Assembly (NCBI GenBank): GCA_024697985.1
Contig: JAILRX010000052.1
Coordinates: forward strand, 1-28,989
Length of the DNA stretch: 28,989 nt
DNA from: Treponemataceae bacterium
Lineage (GTDB): Bacteria > Spirochaetota > Spirochaetia > Treponematales > Treponemataceae
Direction of reading: 5' to 3'
The position numbers were made by a program, and so were the translations under genes. Positions 16,240-25,287 of the stretch are shown here, piece by piece (position 1 is the first letter of the stretch; each line of letters begins with the position of its first letter). The notes under the pieces were generated by a model that was not told the DNA's origin, did no database searches, and saw only the letters and a program-made list of their open reading frames with translations.

Positions 16240-19200
16240 CTAAAACTTTAAGTTTCCGACTAAAGACGCGCAGTTGTTCCAGCCGAATTTTTCATCAGCA
16301 ATGATGAAATCCGACTGGACTTCAAATTTTAAGCTCGTATATTTTCCAATCTTTATTGTAATGCCATGTTCTCCACCGATTGTCTGCGTGATATCATCAT
16401 CGCAGCTGATGGAGTATTTTATGTAGTTTGTTCTTTCCAGATTCGGTTTGTAGGATGCAAGCTGCTTTTTGAAGCAGAGTTTTACCAGTTCCGTAAGAGG
16501 CGATTTGTCACCTTTTCTTGTGTAGGTCACCTTGGTTTTTGCATTCCAGAGTTCATCCTCGTAATATTGAAATTCGGTCAAAAACTGAAGACTGTCCGTT
16601 TTGCTTATGAAAAATGACTGCTTTAGGATTCCCGAAAGTGTCCATTGTGCCAGTACCTGATCAAGCTGCGAATATAAGAATCCAAAATCGACAGCCCCTG
16701 TAAATTCATCCTGCTTGTACCATTTGAACTTTTTGAGCGAACTTGCCGAACCGAAAAGGTTCAGGCTTGTGGATGTGAGACCAAAATTGTACTGGGTATA
16801 TTCTGAACTGACGCTTGCGCTGTCCAGACTCGTATAGTGATCAGCTAAAAAGGCAAAGGATGTCGGGATTATCAGGTCGTACCATGCGCTGAAAAGTTTT
16901 CGCTTGTATTTCAACGAGTAAATTTCATCCTGGGTTTTTACGCTCGGCAGGATTTGTCTTTCAGTAAAGAAGTTGATGAGGTCGCTTCCGTAGTTTGAGC
17001 TTTCGACGCTTTCTTTAGTCGAGGAATTTTTGAAGGTAAAGCCCAACGTAAAGTCATTGTCAAAAACAGAGAATGGAACTTCAGTCTTGTATTCGTTTGT
17101 ACCCTTGTTTTTGGTTGAACTCGTATTCGTGTAGATATTTTTTCCGGTGTATGTAAATGAAGGCTTTAAGTTTATCAGCGGAAGCGTAAAACTCTGTTTT
17201 GTGTACAGAGTCTGGTTTCTCTTTATTGCATTTTCAAAGCCGCATGAAAACTGGTCAATCGATGAATCGTACCATTGTGCAAAATAGTCTGTCTGTGTGA
17301 ATGCATCTTTTTTATACTGATTTGCCTGATATTTTACGCTGTTGATCCAGCTGAAGTTTTCGCCGATGACGTTGCTTGCAAGGTTTCCTTCATAAGACTG
17401 ATTCGTGTAAACCTGGTCTTTGGAAGCTGAAGAACGGAAATCAACCTTAAAATACGGTTTTTTTGCATCCGAAGAAGGATATAAAAATGCCAGGTAGTCG
17501 CTCTTGTCGCTCTGCTCAGAATCCTGTGAGTAATAATAGGTTTCTTCAAACTGTACGTATTTGAAAGGCAGAACCTTGTCATCGGATTTTATCGAATGAC
17601 TTGCGTTGTAGGTAAATCCATCTTCAAGGCTTTCCTTTGAAAAACTTGTGCTTGCATCACCCTGGAGTTTTACGCCCAGCACGGAAATTCCCGCATCAAG
17701 TTCGCCTTCGAAAAACTCGCTGTTTTCCTTTGTTCCAAGGCCGCCTTTTGTCTTTGATGAAAGAGCAAGGTCGGATAAAACCGGAAGTTCGTCTGATCCG
17801 ACAAGAACGCCTTTCTTTTCGTATTTTACGTAAAGTTCGTCGCTTCCTGTAAGGCTTGAGGAAGTGCCGCTAAGGTAGATTTCATCCAGAATGAGTCCGC
17901 CGTAAACTGTCTGACTGGAATCGATCGGGTTTGAATCATCCTCTTGAAAAGTGATTTTCAAAAGGTAGATGGGATCGCTCGTGTCGACCGATGCCGTAAT
18001 CGATGTCTTTTCTCCGTCAATGTAGAGGACTTTTTCCTTGAGGTTTACTGATGCGACGTGGTTGTCGCTGTCCAGGTTTGAGAGGGTAGAGAGCGGAATT
18101 TCGAAAGAAACGCCCGGTTCAAAATCAAATTTGATGGACGTATTTCGTCTTGACGACGGAATCGAAAACTCCACGTTAAGGCTTTCGTAATCGCTGATGT
18201 CCACTTCTTCAAAATAGCGGTAAAAACTAACATCCTCAAAGTCTTTGGCAGCGGCTTTTTCCCAGATTAATTGTGATTCGTAATTTGTCGATGAATCGTT
18301 GAACAGAATGCTTTCACTGCTTTGGGTATGGCTTGAAACTTGGGTGTACACGCTTGTGTTGAGCGAGGAATCGCTTGCAAAATCACAGGTCGGAATTTCG
18401 ACGTCGTAAATATAAAAGGCAGAACTGATGTTTTTTGAAAAATCGCTGATGTTCTGAACGACGATGATCCTTGCATCATAATTTGAACTTAGACGGCTTC
18501 TGTCCAGATCTGAAAGTTCAATCTGTACTTTTTGCCAGGTTCCGTTAAGGCTCGTATCCGTTATAAAACTGGATGTGACCTGTGTAGAATCCTCATCAAT
18601 TTCGCTTGCCTTTGATATTTTCCATGTCGGGATAAGGCTCGTATATTCATAGTCTTCTCCGTCATAGTCGTTTCCCAGCTGAAGGTAAACGTCGTAGGTT
18701 TGTTCTGCATTTTCTGAAGTCACGGTGTAGGAATCCTGCTTGAGGTAAAAACTAATCGTGTCTGAGGCCTGTAAAAGGGAACCTGCGCTTCCCAGGTTGA
18801 TGTTGTAGCTGAACCAGGTAAAGCCGCTGTCGTTCTGGCTTTGGTTTTCTGTTTCCCAACTAATTGATGAAACTGTGGCCGAAAGTTCATTGTCGTAAAC
18901 CGATGAAAGTGTGTTTTCAGTCTGTTTTTCAGTTGTGCTTAAAACCGGAAATGAGGCTGATGATTTGGAGTTCAATTCCGGGATGAAAGAGTCATCAGTC
19001 TGTGCGAAACGGCCTGAAGTAAGCGTTATCTTGTTCGTGCTGTCGTCTGAAAAGCCCATTATTCTGTAAAGACCGGTGGAGTTTTCTATTCCAAGTGTTC
19101 CTGTAAGCGTGTCCGTTATCTGGAGAGAATCGTGTTTCCAGTCGAGAACCGAGCTTGAAGTGACAAATCCTGGAAATGAAACGGAAGAAGTTGCAAAACT

Positions 19201-22083
19201 TGTCTGCCAGGGAGCATTCCATCTGGACGAGATGCTGGTCAGAAAATTAAGCTCATCAGTGATTTTGTACTTAAATCCTGCCAGAGTTGTAATCATGCCC
19301 GAATCGCTCAATTCTTCAGATTCCTGCCATACGACGTATATTTTTTCCGTTGATGAAGGGGCATTTACGAATTTAAGGCATCCACTTTCTTCGATGAACT
19401 GAACGGTAGTGTCGAGGGTATTGTTTCTGTAAACTCTTACGCTTCCCGGGACTGCATCATTCGAAATGAAATAATTCGTATTTGAGGAACTCTGCTTTTC
19501 TATAAGAATCAGGTCGTTTTCCCTCTGACTTTGTGTTTTTGCATAATCATCACTTAAAAGATAAAATTCGCTTAAAATATCTGCGAAAGGAAATCTTGTT
19601 GCAACATCATCAGTGGAATTGTATTTATAGATTCGTGCATAGTTATTGTATTGGGACGCTTTTACACCGGTAGTGGTGCTTTCTTCCTCGTCGCTTTCGA
19701 TGACCGTTACTCCGTACTCACTTGAAACTACATCTGAAGAATTTGATTTGATGTACACTTCCGAAGAATCAGATGAGGAAAGCTGATAGATTGATGCGTT
19801 GTAAAAAGGCGAAAAATAATGTCCCTGAATTATAAGAGCTTCAGTTGCATCTGAGTTATCCGTAACTGATGTGAAAAGTTCAGAACAAGCTGATGTGCAG
19901 CCCATGTAGGACAGAATTGAATCAATCTCTTTTGTTGAATTTGATGAGAAGAACGAATCCGTGTCGGCAACCAGCTCCTGTATCTTAGAATGGACCGTGC
20001 TTGAAGAAGAGTAGAATGAAACAAGGATTGTGCCCGAATAGGTCTTTCCAAGGTCCAGTTCGCCCGTGATTCCGCTTACCGTATAGTCGCTGGTTGCAAG
20101 CTTTTTGAAAACGCGGCCCTGTGAATCAGAATAGGTTCCCGAACTGTATTCAACGTAGATGGCCTTTATGTTTCTTGCAAGAACTGGCGGCAGGTAAAAA
20201 TAACGGCCTTTCGTCCAGTTGTAAAGCTGGATTTCATTATCCTGAATCTCGCTTGAACCGTAAAAGGTCTTGGATTTTGTCGTCACTGCATCGTATCGTA
20301 AAAGAAAGTCCGCCTGCCATTTTTCTCCTGCGAACTGGGCGCTTAAGCCCGGGGAATTTGCTCCACCACCTGCCATGCTGCTCAGATTGTACTCGTCAGG
20401 AAAGGCTATCTTGCTGTTACCGATTCTTACGCTACGCACTACAGAATCGCTGCCGTCTTCTGCCTTGTAGCCTGCCGCAATGCCGTTTTTTGCAAAGCCG
20501 TCTGAAAAGGTCGCTTCGAAAAACCAGGTGTTGTTCAGCATGAAGTTGACTAGAATATCAACTTCCTGTGAAAATAAAATCGGATTGTAGCTTACGTTTT
20601 TCGTTCCGTCCTTATAGAACGTAAGGTTGAGGTTTGAACTTAAGGTCATCTTCCAGAAACCTTCGGCAAAAAAATCCAGGTTGCTGTCGCCGATTTTGTA
20701 GTCGAAGATCGAGGTCTTTGTCAGAAGGTCGTCAGTTTTGGCAGCGCTCGAATTGCTCGACTCGCCCGACTCTGCGGCGACAGTGCTTTCGGCTTTTGCA
20801 GTGCTTTCGGTTTTTGCAGCGTTTTCGGTTTTTGCAGCGTTTTCGGCGGCCTGTAGCTGCGCCGGAGCCACGAAACTTATCATCAGGAAAAACAGAAGTG
20901 ATAAAAGCCCTGCTTTTTGTATCTTAATCTTCGGGTCTTTCTTTTTTATCTCACTGATGGCCTGCTCGAGCTTGTGCCGTTTTTCTTCACCAAAATCAAA
21001 CAGTTCTCCCTGAACGTCTTCTGTCCCGTCCGAAAGGTTATGGAGACCCAGGCCCAAAAGCCTTATGCCTTTACCTTTTTCGTATTTCTTTTCGAAAAGC
21101 TTTTTTGCACATTCAAACAGGTTTTCAATTGATTTTATGCTCGTGCTGTAAGTCTGCTGGATCGTACAGGTTGAAAAATCTTCATATCTGATTTTAAGAC
21201 AAACGGTTCTTGAACTGCAGTCGTTTTCGAGCATCCTGAAAATGCAGTTTGAGCTCATTTCCAAAAGGACTGAATTTATGGCCTGATCATCGGTTATGTC
21301 GAATTCGAAAGTCTTCTCTTCGCTCAGCGATTTGCTCTGTGCCTCTTCTCCAAAGTCCCCCAGATATTCGCCGCGTACGGCCTTGTACAGAAAAGATCCT
21401 GAACTTTCTCCGAAAAGCTCTTTTAAAAGGCCTTCGCTTGCGTTATAAATTTCCTTTGTCGTGAAAAAGCCTTTTTTGTTCAGTTTTTCCCGCGTCTTGC
21501 TTCCGACTCCCCAGACCTTATCAAGCGGAAGCGAAAGCATGAAATCTTTTTCCTTGCCGTCTGGAACCATGTAAAGTCCATCAGGCTTGTTCATTCCCGA
21601 ACAGATTTTTGCAATGTACATCGTGGAGGCAATTCCTACAGAAACTGTAAGGCCCGTTTTTTCAAAGATTTCGTTTTTGAGTTTTTGGGCCGCTTCCTCA
21701 GGTTTTCCGAAAAGCCTTTCGGTTCCGCTCATGTCGAGGAAGGCTTCATCAATTGAAATTTGTATGACGGTCGGAGAAAACGAATCAAAGATTTTCATGA
21801 CCTCGCTGGATTTTTTGTGATATAGCGAGTGGTTTCCCCTAAGATAGACTCCCTGCGGGCAAAGTCTGTATGCTTCTGCAATCGGCATGGCTGAATGAAC
21901 GCCAAAATTTCTGGCCTCATAGGAACAGGTTGAGACGACGCTCCTTCTGTCTCCTGGAAGTCCTCCGACAATGACAGGTTTCCCTTTCAGTGATGGATTT
22001 TCCAGCTGCTCTACGGAAGCAAAAAAGGCGTCCAAATCTACGTGAAAATAGCATGTCTTAAATTTATCACATTGATTTTCCAT
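16240..22083 (-). CDS. dinB: DNA polymerase IV fused in frame to a giant secreted outer-membrane-like protein
   Basis: One open frame of 1947 codons holds two parts. Residues 1-394 are a complete Y-family polymerase: D16 and the FF of DAFFASVE, SIDEAFLD with D112/E113, the helix-hairpin region WGVGSKTREKL (191-201), and a clamp-binding-like QGELFDF (358-364). Residues 391-412 (AGLLSLLFFLMISFVAPAQL, then QA) look like a signal peptide with cleavage after A412. A repeat-rich linker follows (413-455), then about 1490 beta-rich residues ending in GNLKF, with the terminal Phe of outer-membrane barrels. Residues about 1080-1240 and 1260-1400 look like beta-sandwich modules; LQLGNDYDGEDYEY (near 1131-1145) resembles SprA-type proteins from memory. 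No ATG, GTG or TTG lies in frame between the polymerase core and the hydrophobic segment. The gene may be a true fusion, or two genes whose separating stop or start was lost or miscalled. Confidence 0.85.
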   Translation of the reverse strand: MENQCDKFKTCYFHVDLDAFFASVEQLENPSLKGKPVIVGGLPGDRRSVVSTCSYEARNFGVHSAMPIAEAYRLCPQGVYLRGNHSLYHKKSSEVMKIFDSFSPTVIQISIDEAFLDMSGTERLFGKPEEAAQKLKNEIFEKTGLTVSVGIASTMYIAKICSGMNKPDGLYMVPDGKEKDFMLSLPLDKVWGVGSKTREKLNKKGFFTTKEIYNASEGLLKELFGESSGSFLYKAVRGEYLGDFGEEAQSKSLSEEKTFEFDITDDQAINSVLLEMSSNCIFRMLENDCSSRTVCLKIRYEDFSTCTIQQTYSTSIKSIENLFECAKKLFEKKYEKGKGIRLLGLGLHNLSDGTEDVQGELFDFGEEKRHKLEQAISEIKKKDPKIKIQKAGLLSLLFFLMISFVAPAQLQAAENAAKTENAAKTESTAKAESTVAAESGESSNSSAAKTDDLLTKTSIFDYKIGDSNLDFFAEGFWKMTLSSNLNLTFYKDGTKNVSYNPILFSQEVDILVNFMLNNTWFFEATFSDGFAKNGIAAGYKAEDGSDSVVRSVRIGNSKIAFPDEYNLSSMAGGGANSPGLSAQFAGEKWQADFLLRYDAVTTKSKTFYGSSEIQDNEIQLYNWTKGRYFYLPPVLARNIKAIYVEYSSGTYSDSQGRVFKKLATSDYTVSGITGELDLGKTYSGTILVSFYSSSSTVHSKIQELVADTDSFFSSNSTKEIDSILSYMGCTSACSELFTSVTDNSDATEALIIQGHYFSPFYNASIYQLSSSDSSEVYIKSNSSDVVSSEYGVTVIESDEEESTTTGVKASQYNNYARIYKYNSTDDVATRFPFADILSEFYLLSDDYAKTQSQRENDLILIEKQSSSNTNYFISNDAVPGSVRVYRNNTLDTTVQFIEESGCLKFVNAPSSTEKIYVVWQESEELSDSGMITTLAGFKYKITDELNFLTSISSRWNAPWQTSFATSSVSFPGFVTSSSVLDWKHDSLQITDTLTGTLGIENSTGLYRIMGFSDDSTNKITLTSGRFAQTDDSFIPELNSKSSASFPVLSTTEKQTENTLSSVYDNELSATVSSISWETENQSQNDSGFTWFSYNINLGSAGSLLQASDTISFYLKQDSYTVTSENAEQTYDVYLQLGNDYDGEDYEYTSLIPTWKISKASEIDEDSTQVTSSFITDTSLNGTWQKVQIELSDLDRSRLSSNYDARIIVVQNISDFSKNISSAFYIYDVEIPTCDFASDSSLNTSVYTQVSSHTQSSESILFNDSSTNYESQLIWEKAAAKDFEDVSFYRYFEEVDISDYESLNVEFSIPSSRRNTSIKFDFEPGVSFEIPLSTLSNLDSDNHVASVNLKEKVLYIDGEKTSITASVDTSDPIYLLKITFQEDDSNPIDSSQTVYGGLILDEIYLSGTSSSLTGSDELYVKYEKKGVLVGSDELPVLSDLALSSKTKGGLGTKENSEFFEGELDAGISVLGVKLQGDASTSFSKESLEDGFTYNASHSIKSDDKVLPFKYVQFEETYYYSQDSEQSDKSDYLAFLYPSSDAKKPYFKVDFRSSASKDQVYTNQSYEGNLASNVIGENFSWINSVKYQANQYKKDAFTQTDYFAQWYDSSIDQFSCGFENAIKRNQTLYTKQSFTLPLINLKPSFTYTGKNIYTNTSSTKNKGTNEYKTEVPFSVFDNDFTLGFTFKNSSTKESVESSNYGSDLINFFTERQILPSVKTQDEIYSLKYKRKLFSAWYDLIIPTSFAFLADHYTSLDSASVSSEYTQYNFGLTSTSLNLFGSASSLKKFKWYKQDEFTGAVDFGFLYSQLDQVLAQWTLSGILKQSFFISKTDSLQFLTEFQYYEDELWNAKTKVTYTRKGDKSPLTELVKLCFKKQLASYKPNLERTNYIKYSISCDDDITQTIGGEHGITIKIGKYTSLKFEVQSDFIIADEKFGWNNCASLVGNLKF
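20781..20852. repeat. 18-bp tandem repeat in the linker
   Basis: Four consecutive 18-base units (20781-20798, 20799-20816, 20817-20834, 20835-20852) share CAGYGYTTTCGG; the middle two are nearly identical and the last is degenerate. Read on the minus strand they encode ENAAKT, ENAAKT, ESTAKA and ESTVAA just after the predicted signal peptide. Such units are prone to gain and loss of copies. Confidence 0.85.
20848..20928 (-). other. Junction: polymerase C-terminus merging into a signal peptide
   Basis: The polymerase tail KDPKIKIQKAGLL leads directly into a hydrophobic run and a signal-peptidase-like site LQA|AE (codon 412 ends at 20848). The only start-like codons near the right place are ATT (20928-20926) and ATA (20922-20920), plus a CTG at codon 361 preceded by GGGAG. 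If ATT 20928 were ATG, the product would begin with a textbook signal peptide. The visible facts are the unbroken frame and the hydrophobic segment; where translation of the exported part begins is open. Confidence 0.7.
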
Positions 22084-24013
22084 TGCTTACGGAACCTTTT
22101 ATCTGGAAATTCATGATGTACTGCATGATATTTTCATTTTCATCAGGATATTGATAATAGATGATTTCAAAATTCAGGTCGCTTATTATTTTACTAGAGA
22201 GTTCGAGATTAAGTGATGACGGCGGATTTTCTTCAAAATAAAAAATCGCGGTGTTTTTTTCTGTAAAAGTGTCGAACGGGTAGTTTGAATCGTAAATCGG
22301 CAGAAGTGAATTTGACCTTACTTTTACGATGTAGCGGGCAACTGTGCCATCAGCATTGATTTTCACTCTGATGTTCTGTCTGTCGAGCGTAAAGTTCTGT
22401 GCGGTTGAAACGCTAAGAGCTCCACCTTGTTTTTTCTGAACTGCTTCTGTTTTAGTTATCGTCGTTTCTTGATAGCTGTTCTTGAAATATTTTGTGATGA
22501 TGTTGAACATTGGCGTCAACAGCATGATGAATGCAAAAATTGAAGCCATGATGATCAGATTTTTAAGCAGAACCTTGTATTCGTTGACCTTGTGGTTCTT
22601 GTACAGGTCAGCAAGAGAACGGAATCGGATTATCATGAAAATATAAGGGCACGAAAGAATCGAGAACATAAAGTTATCAAAAACCGTTGCATCAGTGTAG
22701 AACGCACAGATTTGTTGTGAAATGCTTTTGTCGACTATCAGAAGCGGAATGAAAATTATCAGCGAAAGTACAAAGCAGACAATCTGCAGGGGTTTTCGGA
22801 TGCTTTTCCATGAAATGATCGCAATCAGGTAAGTAATCGTAAAGTACGGCAAAAACGAAAGGTCGTAAAGCGAGAAAATCATGATGTTCAGGAACGAACT
22901 TAAGTTCAGGTAAAAGCCGTAGATGTAGCTTGTCTGTGGCAGCGAAACGAAAAAACGCAGGTTTGCAAGGATGCAGTAAAAGGCTACGGTCATAATGCAT
23001 TTGATGGCAAAACTTAAAACCGGAATGTTCTGCCAGTTCGGAAGCAATGAGGTGACAAGTTCCTGCGAAACCAAAAGTGAAATAAAGGTAAAGATGAAGA
23101 TGGCGAACGGCATGAAAAAGGTTCGCTTCAAATCATCGGAACGGGAGAAAGCATATTTTCCAAGCAGGAAGGAAAAGCAGAGCAAAAAGAGGCTTATTAC
23201 GATATCAGCCGAAAGGATGATGAAAAGCACTTTCTGGTATAAAAACAGCGGATGCGACAAAAACGAAATGACAAAGTACTGGGAGTCCCATTCTTCATCG
23301 TGGAAGATGTCAAAGTTGTTGATGAAATATAAGGCCGCATCAAATGATTCGTTTTGTGCGCTTAAGTGAACGGCCGGTATCTCGCTTTTAAGAAGATATT
23401 CAAGTATCGGATTGCTTTTTGCTGCCCCGATTCTGGAAAAACCAAGGCTGGCATTTTCCATTGAAAGTTTTGCATTTGATTTTGTGCAGCTTTCAAGAAT
23501 GTTTTTCAAAAACGATGGAGGAGTTGCGCTATTTTTTGAAGCATAGGAAAGGCGGTTTTTGTCGTAATCAGAAATTATTATTGCGTTCAAATTTTCATAT
23601 TCAATTGAATCAATGAAACTCGTGATTCCTGGAATTGCGTAGTCGGTTAGGGCAGGAATTTTTGCGTAGTCATTTGCACTCAACAGGATTTTTACCGCAT
23701 ATTTGAGGTTTTCATCTTGAATTGAATTGATGCTCTGAATGAACTCAATCAGCTTGCCGCTCATGTTTATGGCCGTAGACTGAGGAATGACCACGAGAAG
23801 TTCGTTTTCGGTTTGAACTGACGAGTTTTTTGTAATTAAAATTGAATATGGAAACTCTTCATCAATGGCATTTGCAAGATTATATTTTTCGCAGCGGATC
23901 TGGTTTTCGTTTAATCGAGCGTAAAGCAAATCGCAGTTTCTGTTTTGAGCAGCATACGTCGCAGTCATAAATAGGGTGATGAGAATGGAAATTGATACGA
24001 CGTATTTCTTCAT
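22067..24013 (-). CDS. Polytopic membrane protein with large periplasmic domain, M28-peptidase-like (uncertain)
   Basis: A signal peptide or first membrane helix covers residues 1-22. Residues 23 to about 255 form a soluble, probably periplasmic domain. About eight membrane segments follow (first near 262-285, last near 490-510), then a C-terminal soluble domain of about 130 residues. Phrases such as ENELLVVIPQS and SEIPAVHLSAQN recall the fold of M28 aminopeptidases and of GAA1, but no zinc-binding His/Asp/Glu set is evident, so any such relation would be to a non-catalytic form. No ribosome binding site precedes the ATG. The gene overlaps the start of the dinB fusion frame by 17 bases, so the two are co-transcribed. 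The function is unknown. Confidence 0.75.
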   Translation of the reverse strand: MKKYVVSISILITLFMTATYAAQNRNCDLLYARLNENQIRCEKYNLANAIDEEFPYSILITKNSSVQTENELLVVIPQSTAINMSGKLIEFIQSINSIQDENLKYAVKILLSANDYAKIPALTDYAIPGITSFIDSIEYENLNAIIISDYDKNRLSYASKNSATPPSFLKNILESCTKSNAKLSMENASLGFSRIGAAKSNPILEYLLKSEIPAVHLSAQNESFDAALYFINNFDIFHDEEWDSQYFVISFLSHPLFLYQKVLFIILSADIVISLFLLCFSFLLGKYAFSRSDDLKRTFFMPFAIFIFTFISLLVSQELVTSLLPNWQNIPVLSFAIKCIMTVAFYCILANLRFFVSLPQTSYIYGFYLNLSSFLNIMIFSLYDLSFLPYFTITYLIAIISWKSIRKPLQIVCFVLSLIIFIPLLIVDKSISQQICAFYTDATVFDNFMFSILSCPYIFMIIRFRSLADLYKNHKVNEYKVLLKNLIIMASIFAFIMLLTPMFNIITKYFKNSYQETTITKTEAVQKKQGGALSVSTAQNFTLDRQNIRVKINADGTVARYIVKVRSNSLLPIYDSNYPFDTFTEKNTAIFYFEENPPSSLNLELSSKIISDLNFEIIYYQYPDENENIMQYIMNFQIKGSVSNGKSM

Positions 24014-24046
24014 TATTATAGAATACGATGAAAAGCGATAAAACTC

Positions 24047-24075
24047 AATATAATAGCATGCATACGATTTTACAA
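24047..24075 (-). promoter_or_regulatory. Promoter for the minus-strand membrane protein/dinB transcript
   Basis: On the minus strand TTGTAA (24075-24070) and TATATT (24052-24047) are 17 bases apart. Its -35 overlaps, on the other strand, the -35 of the divergent promoter at 24069-24097. Confidence 0.5.
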
Positions 24076-24097
24076 ATCATAGATTTTATTGTATATT
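24069..24097 (+). promoter_or_regulatory. Promoter for the 387-aa protein gene
   Basis: TTTACA (24069-24074) and TATATT (24092-24097) are separated by 17 bases. AGGAG (24104-24108) sits eight bases before the ATG at 24117. The match is good (5 of 6 in each box). Confidence 0.6.
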
Positions 24098-24116
24098 TAT
24101 TGTAGGAGAAAAAAAT

Positions 24117-25280
24117 ATGGCTGCACCTGCTAAAAAAAGATCAATGTCTTTGCCTTTGAAAATCATTTTGACAGAAGAAGGTACAAATGCTTTTTTACGA
24201 CAGAAAAAACGATTACAGAGATTCAAGCTCGCTGACAACTCAGAGGAGTATGGTATCTTTTTTACAGAATTTTCTCCTGGATCTCTCCAGCAGATGATCC
24301 TTTTGAACTATGTTTCCAAGATGGAAGTTGCAATGCCTGAATTCAGTTCATCACGTTCTGAAATCATGGACTTGTCCAAGGTATTTGCATATTCAGTTTT
24401 GTACAAAAGATTCGACACTGATGTGCTTTTTGCGCTTCTTGAAACAAACATCCTTCGTCAGTATAACCGACAGAACCCAACGGCCCTCATCAATGAAAAG
24501 AACCGACCGACTGATACAATCCTTCGTTCAAAGCTTTTGGGAAAGGATGCGCTCGTTGCTCAGATTCGAGACCGAATCCTTCAGCCTGTTTGGGATGGAA
24601 TCGTAAAGGATTCTCAGCTTTCAAACGAAGAAAAAAATGTTCAGATATTGATGTCTGAAAAATATATCAACAGACTCGGACTTTTCGACTGGTACATCAT
24701 GCTCAAATTCTTCAGAAATCCTGATTTCGAAGAGATTTTGATCTGCATCCGAAAGCTCCTTCATGAATACATGGAAAAAAGCTGTCTTGCAGAATACATC
24801 GCATTGATGATCATGGAACTTGCACAGAACAACGAGAACGAAAACCTCAAGTCTGTAGCACATTATATGTACCGCGGTTTAGGTGATGTTGATACGCTTA
24901 TTTTCGATCCTGACATCAGGCAGAAACTTCTGCAGGAATTGATAAAGACCGGAAAGAACGTCTATATTTCATGGCGTCTCGGCGGAGGTTCGACTGCAAT
25001 CGGAACTCAGGGTAAAATGCAGATCATGCTTTACAACAAGTCTGATGAGTTCCAGGATTTCAAGGAAAACCTCGAAGAGAAAATGTCTGCCGATTTGAAC
25101 AAAAAATCCCTTGTTGATTTTTACAAGGATTCTCCTGAGGAAGTAGGGGATACCAGTCTTGGCTTGTACTATTTGACCTATCTTGATGAAGCTTGCAAAA
25201 AATACAATGTAAAGTTTGAATCAATTGTAAATCAGTATCAGAGTGACTTGACCGTAATCAACCTGGTATTCTATTTTTAG
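24117..25280 (+). CDS. Uncharacterised cytoplasmic protein, 387 aa
   Basis: I do not recognise this protein. It has no signal peptide or membrane segment and opens with a Lys/Arg-rich stretch (AAPAKKRSMSLPLK). Residues 30-260 look largely helical (FDWYIMLKFFRNPDFEEIL). The C-terminal third (ISWRLGGGSTAIGTQGKMQI, LGLYYLTYLDEACKKYNVKF) looks alpha/beta. It has a strong promoter and ribosome binding site, suggesting good expression. The next gene, a lipoprotein, begins eight bases after its stop. A spirochaete-restricted family is my guess from the lack of recognisable motifs, not a result. Confidence 0.75.
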   Translation: MAAPAKKRSMSLPLKIILTEEGTNAFLRQKKRLQRFKLADNSEEYGIFFTEFSPGSLQQMILLNYVSKMEVAMPEFSSSRSEIMDLSKVFAYSVLYKRFDTDVLFALLETNILRQYNRQNPTALINEKNRPTDTILRSKLLGKDALVAQIRDRILQPVWDGIVKDSQLSNEEKNVQILMSEKYINRLGLFDWYIMLKFFRNPDFEEILICIRKLLHEYMEKSCLAEYIALMIMELAQNNENENLKSVAHYMYRGLGDVDTLIFDPDIRQKLLQELIKTGKNVYISWRLGGGSTAIGTQGKMQIMLYNKSDEFQDFKENLEEKMSADLNKKSLVDFYKDSPEEVGDTSLGLYYLTYLDEACKKYNVKFESIVNQYQSDLTVINLVFYF

Positions 25281-25287
25281 TTGAATC

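Noticed and set aside
16231..16260. Bidirectional terminator between the two convergent genes
   Set aside because: The gap is only nine bases; a short AT-rich palindrome lies within the coding end, with no GC stem.
20121..20543. 140-codon plus-strand open frame opposite the giant outer-membrane-like gene
   Set aside because: The translation is low-complexity, rich in Arg, Cys and Leu, as expected for an antisense shadow.
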